Shown here in pieces: positions 16,193-23,323 of a stretch of 23,434 nucleotides of DNA; position 1 is the stretch's first letter, and every line of letters starts with the position of its first letter. A program made the position numbers and the translations under genes. The DNA lies in contig JBEKLA010000038.1 of assembly GCA_050010455.1 (NCBI GenBank), forward strand, positions 1-23,434, written 5' to 3'. This stretch comes from DATJOQ01 sp050010455 (GTDB lineage Bacteria > Desulfobacterota > Binatia > Binatales > Binataceae). The notes below the pieces were generated by a model that had not been told where the DNA came from, did no database searches, and saw only the letters and a program-made list of their open reading frames with translations.

Positions 16193-16263
16193 CGTGTTGT
16201 AACCAGTCGCCAAGCATAGCGGTTGGCGGCGGCGGCTCAAACGCAGGCGCGCCTGGGGAAGAA

Positions 16264-17490
16264 TTATTTTATGCGGCTGGTGGGGGCGGCGCGCGAAACG
16301 CGCACCAGGCCGCGCGATACCGCGTCCTTGCCGAAGCGCTTGTTGACTTCGTCAAGCGCGCGATTCAGCCGCGCGCGTTTGGCGTCGTTTTGCGGCGCGG
16401 CGTTCGCGTCGTTTTGCGGTGCGACGTCGAACAGGCCAATCTGCGACTGATCCGAGCGATCGAGATTGCCGACCTGGAGCCCGGCGAGGCGGATTCTTTC
16501 GTCGCGCCGGATCTTCGCGAGCAGGGCGAGCGCGACCCGGGTGATTTCGGCGCCGTCGTCGGTTGCATGATCGATCGAATAGCGCGACGTTACCGTCGGG
16601 TAGCGTCCGCCGCCGAGCGGACGCGCGAGCTTGAGCTTCAGCGTCACGGTGCGCGCGCGGACGCGATTGGCGCGCAATCGTCGGGCGATCGCCTCGGCGT
16701 GCGCGATCAGCGTGCGCTTGAGATCGAGCGAATCGAGCGGCAGGTCGTGCTCGAAGGTGTTTTCCTCGCCGTAGGACTTGCGCCGCCAATCAGCGATCAC
16801 GGGGCGCGGATCATGCGCGCGGGCAAGTTCGCTCAGATGGGCGCCGAGCGAGCCGAAGCGCTGGCGCAGCGCCACCGGATCGTGGCGCGCCAGATCGCCG
16901 ATTGTCGCGATGCCGAGCTGATGCAGGCGCTCGAGCGTCACGCGGCCGACGCCCCATAAGCGCTCGACGGGCAGCGGATCGAGGAACTCGCGAAGGTACT
17001 CGGGGCCAAGGATTAGCAAGCCGTCGGGCTTGGACATATCGCTCAGGATCTTGGCCGCCATCTTGATCGGCGCGACGCCTACCGAAACCACGAGGCCGGT
17101 TGATTCGCGCACGCGGCGCTTGAGTGCGCGCGCGGCGTCGAGCGGAGTTCCCAGCATCCGCTCCGTGCCGGCCAGATCGAGAAAGGCTTCGTCGAGCGAC
17201 AGCGGTTCGACGATCGGCGTGAAGGTCTCGAAGATTAGGCGGATCTCGCGCGCGATTTCGACGTAGCGCTCCATCCGGCCGGGAACGAAAATCGCGTTGG
17301 GGCAGAGCTTGTGTGCTTGCGCCGTCGGCATCGCGGCGCGCACGCCGTAGGGCCGCGCTTCGTAGGAGGCCGAGGTCACGACGCCGCGGCGGCTGCTGCC
17401 GCCGACGATGACCGGCTTGCCGCGCAGCGCGGGATTATCGAGCTGCTCGACCGAAGCGTAGAACGCGTCCATATCGGCGTGCGCTATCAC
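16264..17490 (-). CDS. dinB: DNA polymerase IV (Y-family translesion polymerase)
   Basis: Pol IV copies past damaged bases without proofreading. The 408-residue protein starts MIAHADMDAFYASVEQ with metal ligands D6 and D8. It continues with the fingers motif YEARPYGVRAAMPT, the catalytic SLDEAFLDLAGTE (D100, E101), GVAPIKMAAKILSDMSKPDG, a helix-hairpin-helix GVGRVTLERLHQLGI and the little-finger domain (about 235-345). QSQIGLF (348-354) fits a beta-clamp-binding motif. Distal to it is a tail with a tandem AAPQNDA duplication, a Lys/Arg-rich helix and a final RAAPTSRIK encoded by the 25-bp repeat. In the KMAAKILSD motif Ile replaces the common Asn of APNK. It lies 37 bases after hemY, apparently the same transcript. 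A damage-response operator is not evident. Confidence 0.95.
   Translation of the reverse strand: MIAHADMDAFYASVEQLDNPALRGKPVIVGGSSRRGVVTSASYEARPYGVRAAMPTAQAHKLCPNAIFVPGRMERYVEIAREIRLIFETFTPIVEPLSLDEAFLDLAGTERMLGTPLDAARALKRRVRESTGLVVSVGVAPIKMAAKILSDMSKPDGLLILGPEYLREFLDPLPVERLWGVGRVTLERLHQLGIATIGDLARHDPVALRQRFGSLGAHLSELARAHDPRPVIADWRRKSYGEENTFEHDLPLDSLDLKRTLIAHAEAIARRLRANRVRARTVTLKLKLARPLGGGRYPTVTSRYSIDHATDDGAEITRVALALLAKIRRDERIRLAGLQVGNLDRSDQSQIGLFDVAPQNDANAAPQNDAKRARLNRALDEVNKRFGKDAVSRGLVRVSRAAPTSRIK
16271..16295. repeat. 25-bp exact direct repeat, copy 2
   Basis: This is identical to 13156-13180 but lies inside the end of dinB, where it encodes the C-terminal residues RAAPTSR. Copy 1 is just outside the end of another minus-strand gene. 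Both copies read in the same orientation. Nearby, a 12-bp perfect palindrome, caggcgcgcctg, lies at 16244-16255 downstream of the dinB stop. Confidence 0.85.
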
Positions 17491-17527
17491 GGCAAAGTCA
17501 TCGACCGGCGTTGCGGCCTCTGGGCCG

Positions 17528-18976
17528 CTACGCCGTAGAAGTCAAATGCGATAATACCGCTTCTGCGGCGAGCTCGCCGCCGTGGATGCAATCGGGAACG
17601 CCAACACCGCGCAGCGCCGATCCGGCGAACGCGATCGCCGGCAAGGCGGCGGCGCGGTTCTCGATCTCGCCGACGCGGTCAAGATGGCCCACCGCGTACT
17701 GCGGCATCGCGTCCGGCCATCGCTCGACGTGCGCGAGGATCGGTTCGGCCTTGACTCCGAGCAGCGATCTGAACTCGTCGCGCGCCGCCGCGACCATCTC
17801 GTCGTCGCTCAGTTCCATCATGTTCTGTTGCAGCGCACCGCCCAGGAACACTCGCGCGAGCATCATGCCCTCGGGAGCGCGTCCCGCGAATTTCAGGCTC
17901 GAAAACGTGCAAGCGATAATCTTGCGCCGCTCGATCGCCGGGACCACGAAGCCGAAGCCGTCGGGCGGACTCGGGAAATCGCTCATCCGGTAGGCCATGT
18001 TGACGGTCGCGGCGGAGCTGTAACGGATTTCGAGCAGGCGCTCGGCCAGTTGCGTGTCGTGAGGCTGGATCAGGCGCCCGGCGACCGCCGCCGAAGCGGT
18101 GCAGATGACGCCGTCGACGTCGAGCGCGTCGCCGTTGGCGAACGCCAGGCGCCATCGATGGCCGTCGCCGTCGCGCGCAAGGCCGGTGACGACGCGGCCG
18201 AGCCGGATGGTTCCTTCGTCGAGGCGCGAGGCGAGCTTTTCGACCATCACGCGCATGCCGCCCTTGAAGGTGACGAACAGGCTCCATCGCGGACCGCTCG
18301 CGCTTGGCACGTGCGCGGCTTGCGCGGCGCGCAGGCCGAGGATCAGGCTGCGGTAGCGGCGTTCGAGTTCGAGGAACCGCGGCATCGTGGCTTCGAGGCT
18401 CAGGATTGCCGGGTCGGCGGTGTAGATTCCTCCCGCCAGCGGCTGCACCAGGCGATCGAGGACCTCGCGACCGAGGCGGCGCTCGACGAACGAGCCGAGG
18501 CTTTCGTCGCCGCTCTCGCGACGGCGCGGCAACACCAGATCGAGCGCCATGCGCAGCTTGCCGCGGATACTGAAGATGCGGCTCTTGAGCACCGGACCGA
18601 CGCGCGTCGGCGCCATCAGCATGAATCCCGGCGGGATCTCTTCGAGCCGGCCGGCGTGCACGACGTAGGTTTTGCGGAATTGTTCCTGCGTTCCGATCAG
18701 TTCCGATTCCAGGCCCAGGCGCCTGGCCAGCGCCAATCCCCACGGCTTCTCCGAGATGAACGAATCGACGCCGGTTTCGATCAGGAAGCCTTGTTGGCTA
18801 AGGGTGTGAATCGAGCCGCCGATTCGCGTGTCCGCCTCGAGCAGCATCACCTGAAGCGGCATCTCGCGCCGCGCGGCCTCTTCGCGCAGATGGTTTGCAG
18901 CGGCGAGCCCCGTTATCCCGGCGCCGATTACGGCGACGCTTCGCGGGCGCCCCTGTGTCGCGCTGGCGCTAGCCAC
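17528..18976 (-). CDS. hemY: Protoporphyrinogen/coproporphyrinogen III oxidase, HemY/CgoX type
   Basis: This FAD enzyme oxidises protoporphyrinogen IX or coproporphyrinogen III with oxygen. The 482-residue protein has a Rossmann FAD site VAVIGAGITGLAAANHL (14-30), LLEADTRIGGSIHT (45-58) and GFLIETGVDSFI. The substrate region shows PLAGGIYTADPAILSLEATMPRF and FKGGMRVMVEKLA. The C-terminal FAD-binding block ends IAFAGSALRGVGVPDCIHGGELAAE. Length is normal for the family. The start is a GTG at 18976 with GAGG about 12 bases upstream, overlapping the end of hemH by 8 bases. The order hemE-hemH-hemY is that of Bacillus-type clusters, where the enzyme is now assigned to the coproporphyrin route. 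Which porphyrinogen is used here cannot be settled from this gene alone. Confidence 0.94.
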   Translation of the reverse strand: MASASATQGRPRSVAVIGAGITGLAAANHLREEAARREMPLQVMLLEADTRIGGSIHTLSQQGFLIETGVDSFISEKPWGLALARRLGLESELIGTQEQFRKTYVVHAGRLEEIPPGFMLMAPTRVGPVLKSRIFSIRGKLRMALDLVLPRRRESGDESLGSFVERRLGREVLDRLVQPLAGGIYTADPAILSLEATMPRFLELERRYRSLILGLRAAQAAHVPSASGPRWSLFVTFKGGMRVMVEKLASRLDEGTIRLGRVVTGLARDGDGHRWRLAFANGDALDVDGVICTASAAVAGRLIQPHDTQLAERLLEIRYSSAATVNMAYRMSDFPSPPDGFGFVVPAIERRKIIACTFSSLKFAGRAPEGMMLARVFLGGALQQNMMELSDDEMVAAARDEFRSLLGVKAEPILAHVERWPDAMPQYAVGHLDRVGEIENRAAALPAIAFAGSALRGVGVPDCIHGGELAAEAVLSHLTSTA

Positions 18977-19940
18977 TGTGGCGCGCCTCGCCGATATGGC
19001 GGCGGATAACGTCGGCCATCATCGCGACGAACCGCGGATCGGAGCCGACGGTGGCCGCGCGCACCATGCGCACGCCGGCCTCGCGCGCGATCGCGGCGGC
19101 CTCGATATCGAGATCGTAGAGCACTTCGACGTGGTCGCAGAGAAATCCGATCGGAACGATCACGGCGGGGCGTTTGCCCAATTTGCGCAGCACCTCGCCG
19201 ATATCGGGTTCGAGCCACGGGTCGCGCGGGCCGCCGCTGCGGCTCTGAAAAGCGATCGACCACGACTGATGGCCGAGTGCGGCCGCCACCAATCGGGCTG
19301 AGTCGGTAACTTGTTCGACGTAACCGCTCGCCGCCGCCATCGGAGTGGGGATGCTGTGCGCGGTGAAGATGAGTTGCGAGCGCGCGCGATCGGCCGGGTC
19401 GAGCTGCGCTATCGCGGCCGAGGCCTGCGCCGCGACCGCGTCGATAAACATCGGATGGTTGTGCCATGCGGCGACGTAATCGACCTGGGGCGCGGCGGCG
19501 CCGAGCGCATCCTGAGCTTCACGCACGGTGGCCTGATAGCGCTCGAAGCTTACTTCGCTGCGATGCGGCGCGAGAATGAACCCGACGGCGTGCTTGATTC
19601 CGGCGCGCGCCATCTCCGCCATCACGTCGCGCACGTACGGCGTCCAGTTGCGCATCCCGACGTAGACCGCAAGGCGCGGCCCGTCGCGATCGAGTTTGTC
19701 GCGCAGCGCGGCGGCCTGCTCCATCGTGCGCGCGTTGAAGGGCGAACCGCCGCCGATCGCGTCGTAATGGCGCACCACCTCTTCGACCCGGGCCGGCGGA
19801 ATCGGGCGTCCCTTGAGCAGTTCGGCGAGGAAGGGACGGATATCTTCGCGGCGGCTGGGAGCGCCAAACGCGACCATTAGGACCGCGTCGTAGGGCTGGG
19901 TTTTTTGATCGTTCGTGCGAGTGTCGGGATTGTTCGTCAT
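18969..19940 (-). CDS. hemH: Ferrochelatase (proto- or coproporphyrin)
   Basis: The enzyme inserts Fe2+ into the porphyrin. From the ATG at 19940 the product is 323 residues. It shows AVLMVAFGAPSRREDIRPFL near the N-terminus, VRHYDAIGGGSPFN, VYVGMRNWTPYV, GFILAPHRSEVSFERY, the catalytic-histidine block LIFTAHSIPTPM, WSIAFQSRSGGPRDPWLEPD, and VPIGFLCDHVEVLYDLDIEA with the conserved glutamate. The VGMRNWTP...GFILAPHRSE...Y segment recalls the coproporphyrin ferrochelatases of Gram-positive and acidobacterial-type organisms, which would fit the neighbouring hemY. This is an inference from remembered family patterns. The frame is open to 19991, overlapping hemE; I prefer 19940, placed 22 bases after the hemE stop. 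Its end overlaps hemY. Confidence 0.93.
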   Translation of the reverse strand: MTNNPDTRTNDQKTQPYDAVLMVAFGAPSRREDIRPFLAELLKGRPIPPARVEEVVRHYDAIGGGSPFNARTMEQAAALRDKLDRDGPRLAVYVGMRNWTPYVRDVMAEMARAGIKHAVGFILAPHRSEVSFERYQATVREAQDALGAAAPQVDYVAAWHNHPMFIDAVAAQASAAIAQLDPADRARSQLIFTAHSIPTPMAAASGYVEQVTDSARLVAAALGHQSWSIAFQSRSGGPRDPWLEPDIGEVLRKLGKRPAVIVPIGFLCDHVEVLYDLDIEAAAIAREAGVRMVRAATVGSDPRFVAMMADVIRRHIGEARHSG

Positions 19941-19962
19941 TGCGGATTTCCGCGGATTGGCG

Positions 19963-21060
19963 TCAGCGCCGGCTGATTTCGTGCACCGCATCCACCAGCG
20001 CGATCACGTGATCGACGGGAGTTTCGGGCAGGATGCCGTGGCCGAGATTAAAGATATGGCCGGGCCGATTGCCGGCCTGATCCAGAATCGCGCGCGCGCG
20101 GGCGCGGATTTCCGCGATATCGGCGAACAGCGCCACCGGGTCGAGATTGCCCTGCACGGCGACGCCGTCGCCGAGGCGCGCCCATGCGTCGGCGAGGTTG
20201 AGCCGCCAATCGACTCCGATCACGTCGCCGCCCGCCTCGGCCATCGATTCGAGCAATCCTCCCGTGTCGGTGCCGAAGTGGATAACCGGCACGCCCGGCG
20301 TGAGCGCGCGAATCACGGCGCCGCTGTAAGGCATCACGAAACGGCGATAATCGTCGGGCCCGAGGCATCCGACCCAGCTATCGAAAAGCTGCACCAGGTC
20401 GGCGCCCGCGGCGATCTGCATGTTGAGGTAGTCGGCGGTCACGCGCGCCAGCAACCGCATCAGGCGATGCCAAGTATCCGGATGGTTGTACATCAGGGTC
20501 TTGGTGTAGCGGTATTGGCGCGAGCCGCCGCCCTCGATCATGTAGGAGGCGAGCGTGAACGGCGCGCCCGCGAAACCGATGATCGGCGTGCGGCCGGCGA
20601 ACTCCGCGCGCGCGAGCTTGATCGCCTCGCCGACGAAGCCCAGCGATTCGGCCGCGCTGAACGGGGCGACGCTATCGAGGTCGTTTTCGGAGCGTATCGG
20701 GCGATCGATCAAGGGGCCGTCGCCCTTTTCGTAATGCAGGCCGACTTTCATCGGCACCAGCGGCAGCAGGATATCGGCGAAGATTATCGCGGCGTCGACG
20801 TTGAGCCGCCTGACCGCGGTGACGGTGACTTCGGCGGCGATGTCGGGCCGCTGGCACATCTCGAGGAACGAGAACTGATCGCGGACCGCGCGGTACTCGG
20901 CCATGTAGCGCCCCGCCTGGCGCATCAGCCATACGGGCGTATAGGGCACCGGCTCGCGCCGGCAGGCTTTGAGCAGCGGATGGTCGCGCATGGCGGAGGC
21001 CGGCTTCGCGGCATCGTTGTGCGGCTTGCGAGAGGATGGGTTCATCTGATGCTGAGACAC
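19963..21060 (-). CDS. hemE: Uroporphyrinogen decarboxylase
   Basis: HemE removes four acetate carboxyls from uroporphyrinogen III to give coproporphyrinogen III, the branch point for both haem routes. The 365-residue protein has VWLMRQAGRYMAEYR (43-57, including the RQAGRY signature), IIFADILLPL with D96, GFAGAPFTLASYMIEGGGSR (162-181), DSWVGCLGPDDYRRF, HFGTDTGGLL and the C-terminal FNLGHGILPETP (H341). These are the expected active-site residues. The start is ambiguous: GTG at 21060 with a distant AAGG, or ATG at 21045. The homologous core begins near residue 26 either way. It heads the hemE-hemH-hemY set and is preceded by the structured region at 21238-21321. Confidence 0.96.
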   Translation of the reverse strand: MSQHQMNPSSRKPHNDAAKPASAMRDHPLLKACRREPVPYTPVWLMRQAGRYMAEYRAVRDQFSFLEMCQRPDIAAEVTVTAVRRLNVDAAIIFADILLPLVPMKVGLHYEKGDGPLIDRPIRSENDLDSVAPFSAAESLGFVGEAIKLARAEFAGRTPIIGFAGAPFTLASYMIEGGGSRQYRYTKTLMYNHPDTWHRLMRLLARVTADYLNMQIAAGADLVQLFDSWVGCLGPDDYRRFVMPYSGAVIRALTPGVPVIHFGTDTGGLLESMAEAGGDVIGVDWRLNLADAWARLGDGVAVQGNLDPVALFADIAEIRARARAILDQAGNRPGHIFNLGHGILPETPVDHVIALVDAVHEISRR

Positions 21061-21453
21061 ATCAGCGAGATTACCTTGCCTCGCGGCTGCTTTCCATGTG
21101 TCGGCGGCGCGCCGCCGCTTTGCGAAATCGGTTCGGCTTGGGCCAAGTCTCGCGACTATCCGAAGCAGATTGCCTTTGACGAGCGGGAGCGGGGTGGCAC
21201 GGAAACGCGTGAGCTGGGTGACAGTGTAAAAGACAAAGCAGGTTGCGCCATCCGAGTTTCCTGGCCCCTATGGGCCTGCGCGTGTTAACACGCGCGTTCT
21301 CGGTTGTCCGGTACAACCTGCCTTCTGACGCCAGATTAACTTTCAAAAGGTCAATTTACAAGATTCGGATCACCCTCGATAAGGTCTAGAAAATTGGAAT
21401 TCAAGAACTGAAATTACGATTAAGGTGGAATTCCTCTCAATTGGCTTTTACGG
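21061..21453. other. Gene-free region between hemE and the cysteine-rich gene
   Basis: I see no convincing gene in this 393-base spacer. Its left half is GC-rich and continues open frames on both strands without recognisable protein. Its centre carries the nested hairpins described separately. Its right half (about 21325-21450) is much more AT-rich, with two ggaattc/gaattcc arms (about 21394 and 21429). The hemE promoter should lie here, but no clean -35/-10 pair stands out. Confidence 0.5.
21238..21321. other. Nested hairpin element upstream of hemE
   Basis: An outer stem, gcaggttg (21238-21245) with caacctgc (21314-21321), encloses ccgag (21252-21256) with ctcgg (21299-21303). Within that are two hairpins: ggccc-ctat-gggcc (21263-21276) and an 18-bp perfect palindrome at 21278-21295 centred on gtgttaacac. 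A further stem, ggttgt-ccggt-acaacc (21302-21318), competes with the two outer stems. On the minus strand the outer stem is followed by tttgtctttt, so it could act as a terminator for the cysteine-rich gene or as a folded hemE leader. The 18-bp palindrome alone could be a repressor site. No known RNA family is recognised. Confidence 0.5.
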
Positions 21454-22161
21454 CTACGGAGAGCATTGGTTAATCTTCGGGACGCTTCCGTATAGCAGGC
21501 GGGTCAAGAGGCGCGCCGAGCCGGTGGGCGCGCCGACATAGATCTGCGAGCCGGTTTGCGTGTTGGCCGTCGCGCTCTTGCAGTTTTTGAAGAAAGATTT
21601 TTGGCAGGGATACGGACCGGCTATCTGGTAGCCAACCCGCGTCGTGGCCGGGTCGGCCACGGTGATAGGGCAAGAGCAGATGATCTCGCTGTCAGTCAGA
21701 GGCCCGTCGAAACCTGGAAAGGATTTCGCCTCGGTGCTAGTGAAGCACAACCCTCCATCGCACTGCGCGTATGCACCATTGGAAGAGCCGGCCGGGCAGG
21801 TGTACAGGGCCTGGTTTCCGTCCGGCGCGACGACCGAGTCGGGTAGGCTGAAGGTGCTCACCATGTAGCCGTTTTCCGCCCCCGCGGCGTTTACCGAGCA
21901 GACGTTCTGGCCACTATCGAACGCGAAGGGCAGGCTGATGCTGTCGCCCGACTCCACATCGCACTTGCAGTAGGCGACGGCGTCCATCACGAAACAGCTG
22001 GCGACAGCGCAAAGCGCGTAAGTTTGATCAGAGCAGATTACAAACCCGCTCGAGCTCGACTCGGTCGCGGCGTTTTCGGCGCAAGCCGGGCCAACAGCCG
22101 CCACCATCAGAAGAGCGAACGCGCCGCAGATGGGCAAGCTAATACGGGACAAAGTTTTCAT
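21454..22161 (-). CDS. Cysteine-rich exported hypothetical protein with internal duplication
   Basis: No known family is recognised. From the ATG at 22161 (GGGGA about 9 bases upstream) the product is 235 residues. It has a clear signal peptide (MKTLSRISLPICGAFALLMVAAVGPACA, likely cut before ENAATE). The rest holds 14 cysteines, at about 43, 51, 56, 65, 67, 88, 122, 134, 139, 162, 164, 186, 194 and 233. Two blocks share the pattern YAxC-x4-CF...CxC: YALCAVASCFV...YCKC (48-67) and YAQCDGGLCFT...ICSC (131-164). This suggests a duplicated disulfide-bonded or metal-binding module. No membrane anchor follows. Surroundings give no functional hint; it precedes hemE by about 390 bases and probably has its own transcript. 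Confidence 0.65.
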   Translation of the reverse strand: MKTLSRISLPICGAFALLMVAAVGPACAENAATESSSSGFVICSDQTYALCAVASCFVMDAVAYCKCDVESGDSISLPFAFDSGQNVCSVNAAGAENGYMVSTFSLPDSVVAPDGNQALYTCPAGSSNGAYAQCDGGLCFTSTEAKSFPGFDGPLTDSEIICSCPITVADPATTRVGYQIAGPYPCQKSFFKNCKSATANTQTGSQIYVGAPTGSARLLTRLLYGSVPKINQCSP

Positions 22162-22831
22162 CTTCGGTTTCCCCGTTATCCAGAATTTCCGTTTTCGACT
22201 TTGCAAGCTCGCGATTGTTTAGCCGACTAACTACCGCTCTAGCACAAGCCGCCGATTTGTCTAAGCAAATGGATCAACGCTGAAACCCTTCGGTGGACAG
22301 GCAGAAAATCGCTTCGCGTAGATTTCTCGCTGCGCTCGAAATGCCAAACCCAGCCGTTGTGTAGAAACCAGTGGGAGATCTCTAGTCGGCCTTCGTCGAA
22401 AAATTTACAAACTCTCAGAATGACAACGGGTTAGGAGATAGAGGGCGTTTCCAGGTCCCCCCCTCATAGGCGCTTCGCGGGCTCTTCGGCGTGACACGAT
22501 TTTAGAGCGCACCAAGAGTTCAAATTCTGGTGAATAAGGGAAGTTGTGAAATGAAACGCTTACGAAACTGTGGGACCGCAATGCGTTGATGGTGCGGGTC
22601 TCAGGCGGCTCGACTCTGGAAGCATGCTGGATCGGGATTGAAGCCAAGCGAACTCAAGGACGAGCTTAGCCTAAAAAATTCTGTTCCATTAACCCTTAGC
22701 AAAAACACCGAATATCAAGCCACAAGCACTTAGAATCATCTTATTTGACGCGTAAGCCATGTCATGTTAATGGCATGCTGTCGTCTACGAAACAAAACGG
22801 GCACTCCGATCCTCAGCCTGGGAGGAGTCTC
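22162..22831. other. Gene-free region with degenerate interspersed-repeat-like sequence
   Basis: This stretch of about 670 bases lies between two diverging genes. No reading frame here looks like a real protein. Segments such as atttctcgctgcgctcgaaatg (near 22322-22343), ctctcagaatgacaacggg (near 22412-22430) and cgcttcgcgggctcttcggcgtgacac (near 22471-22497) resemble the ctcgctgcgctc...gatgaca intergenic repeats seen in several environmental bacterial genomes. That assignment is from memory. The last 170 bases are AT-rich and should hold the promoter of the following gene; ttgacg (22745-22750) is a possible -35 box without a good -10. Confidence 0.4.
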
Positions 22832-23323
22832 ATGAGCCAGAAGCATTCTTTTCGGCAATGTTGGAAGATACCTAATTCATGTCGTGAGCGCGTGTCCACC
22901 TGGAGCAGGCGTGCGTCGCGGGCGATGGTGCGGCCGGGATTGCTGGTTGCGCTGCTCGTCGTAATGGTGCCGCTGTGCGTGATGCTGCTCAAGCCTTCCT
23001 CGAAGGCGAGCGTCGGCATAATTGTTAACACGCTCAGCGACCCTTTTCAGGACGCCAGCCATTGCAGCCTGCGCGGCGCCATCACCAGCGCCAATACCGG
23101 AACAGACAGTACGGGTGGAAATTGTCCGCCAGGCTTCACCACCGACATCATCACTTTCGACCCCTCCATTGCTAACGGCACGATCCTGCTAGGCAGCACG
23201 CTTCCCGGAATTGTGCACACGCTGACGATTGACGGAACCACCGAAAATATTACGGTCTCCGGCGCCACAGCTTACCAGGTGCTCGTGGTGAACCCGGGCG
23301 CCACGCTCGATTTGAATGACTGA
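22832..23323 (+). CDS. CSLREA-type parallel beta-helix protein, N-terminal part (frame-broken)
   Basis: The ATG at 22832 follows an excellent GGAGGAG site (22821-22827). The readable product is 163 residues: a basic N-terminus, one hydrophobic segment (about 33-53, LLVALLVVMVPLCVMLL) acting as signal or anchor, then VNTLSDPFQDASHCSLRGAITSANTG (65-90). The latter is the CSLREA-type motif with Glu replaced by Gly. Beta-strand-rich sequence follows (ITFDPSIANGTILL, TLTIDGTTENITVSGA, ATLDLND). Such proteins are usually long exported right-handed beta-helices of unknown ligand. The frame stops at TGA 23321-23323 in the middle of a typical repeat, and the expected continuation is in another frame (see the next entry). 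The frame is open upstream to 22745 without supporting signals. Confidence 0.75.
   Translation: MSQKHSFRQCWKIPNSCRERVSTWSRRASRAMVRPGLLVALLVVMVPLCVMLLKPSSKASVGIIVNTLSDPFQDASHCSLRGAITSANTGTDSTGGNCPPGFTTDIITFDPSIANGTILLGSTLPGIVHTLTIDGTTENITVSGATAYQVLVVNPGATLDLND

Noticed and set aside
17582..19009. 475-codon plus-strand open frame over hemY
   Set aside because: It is antisense to a full-length HemY with all expected motifs. High GC leaves such frames open by chance.
19915..21288. 457-codon plus-strand open frame over hemH/hemE
   Set aside because: The minus strand carries unmistakable HemE and HemH, and the plus translation is Arg/Ala/Gly-rich with no family signature.
22405..22647. Possible 80-residue protein on the minus strand
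   Set aside because: It overlaps repeat-like sequence, has no convincing ribosome site, and has low-complexity, unfamiliar content.
22992..23040. tgttaacacgc shared with the palindrome upstream of hemE
   Set aside because: Here it simply encodes the V-N-T of the CSLREA-type motif and is not palindromic, so the 11-base match is probably chance.
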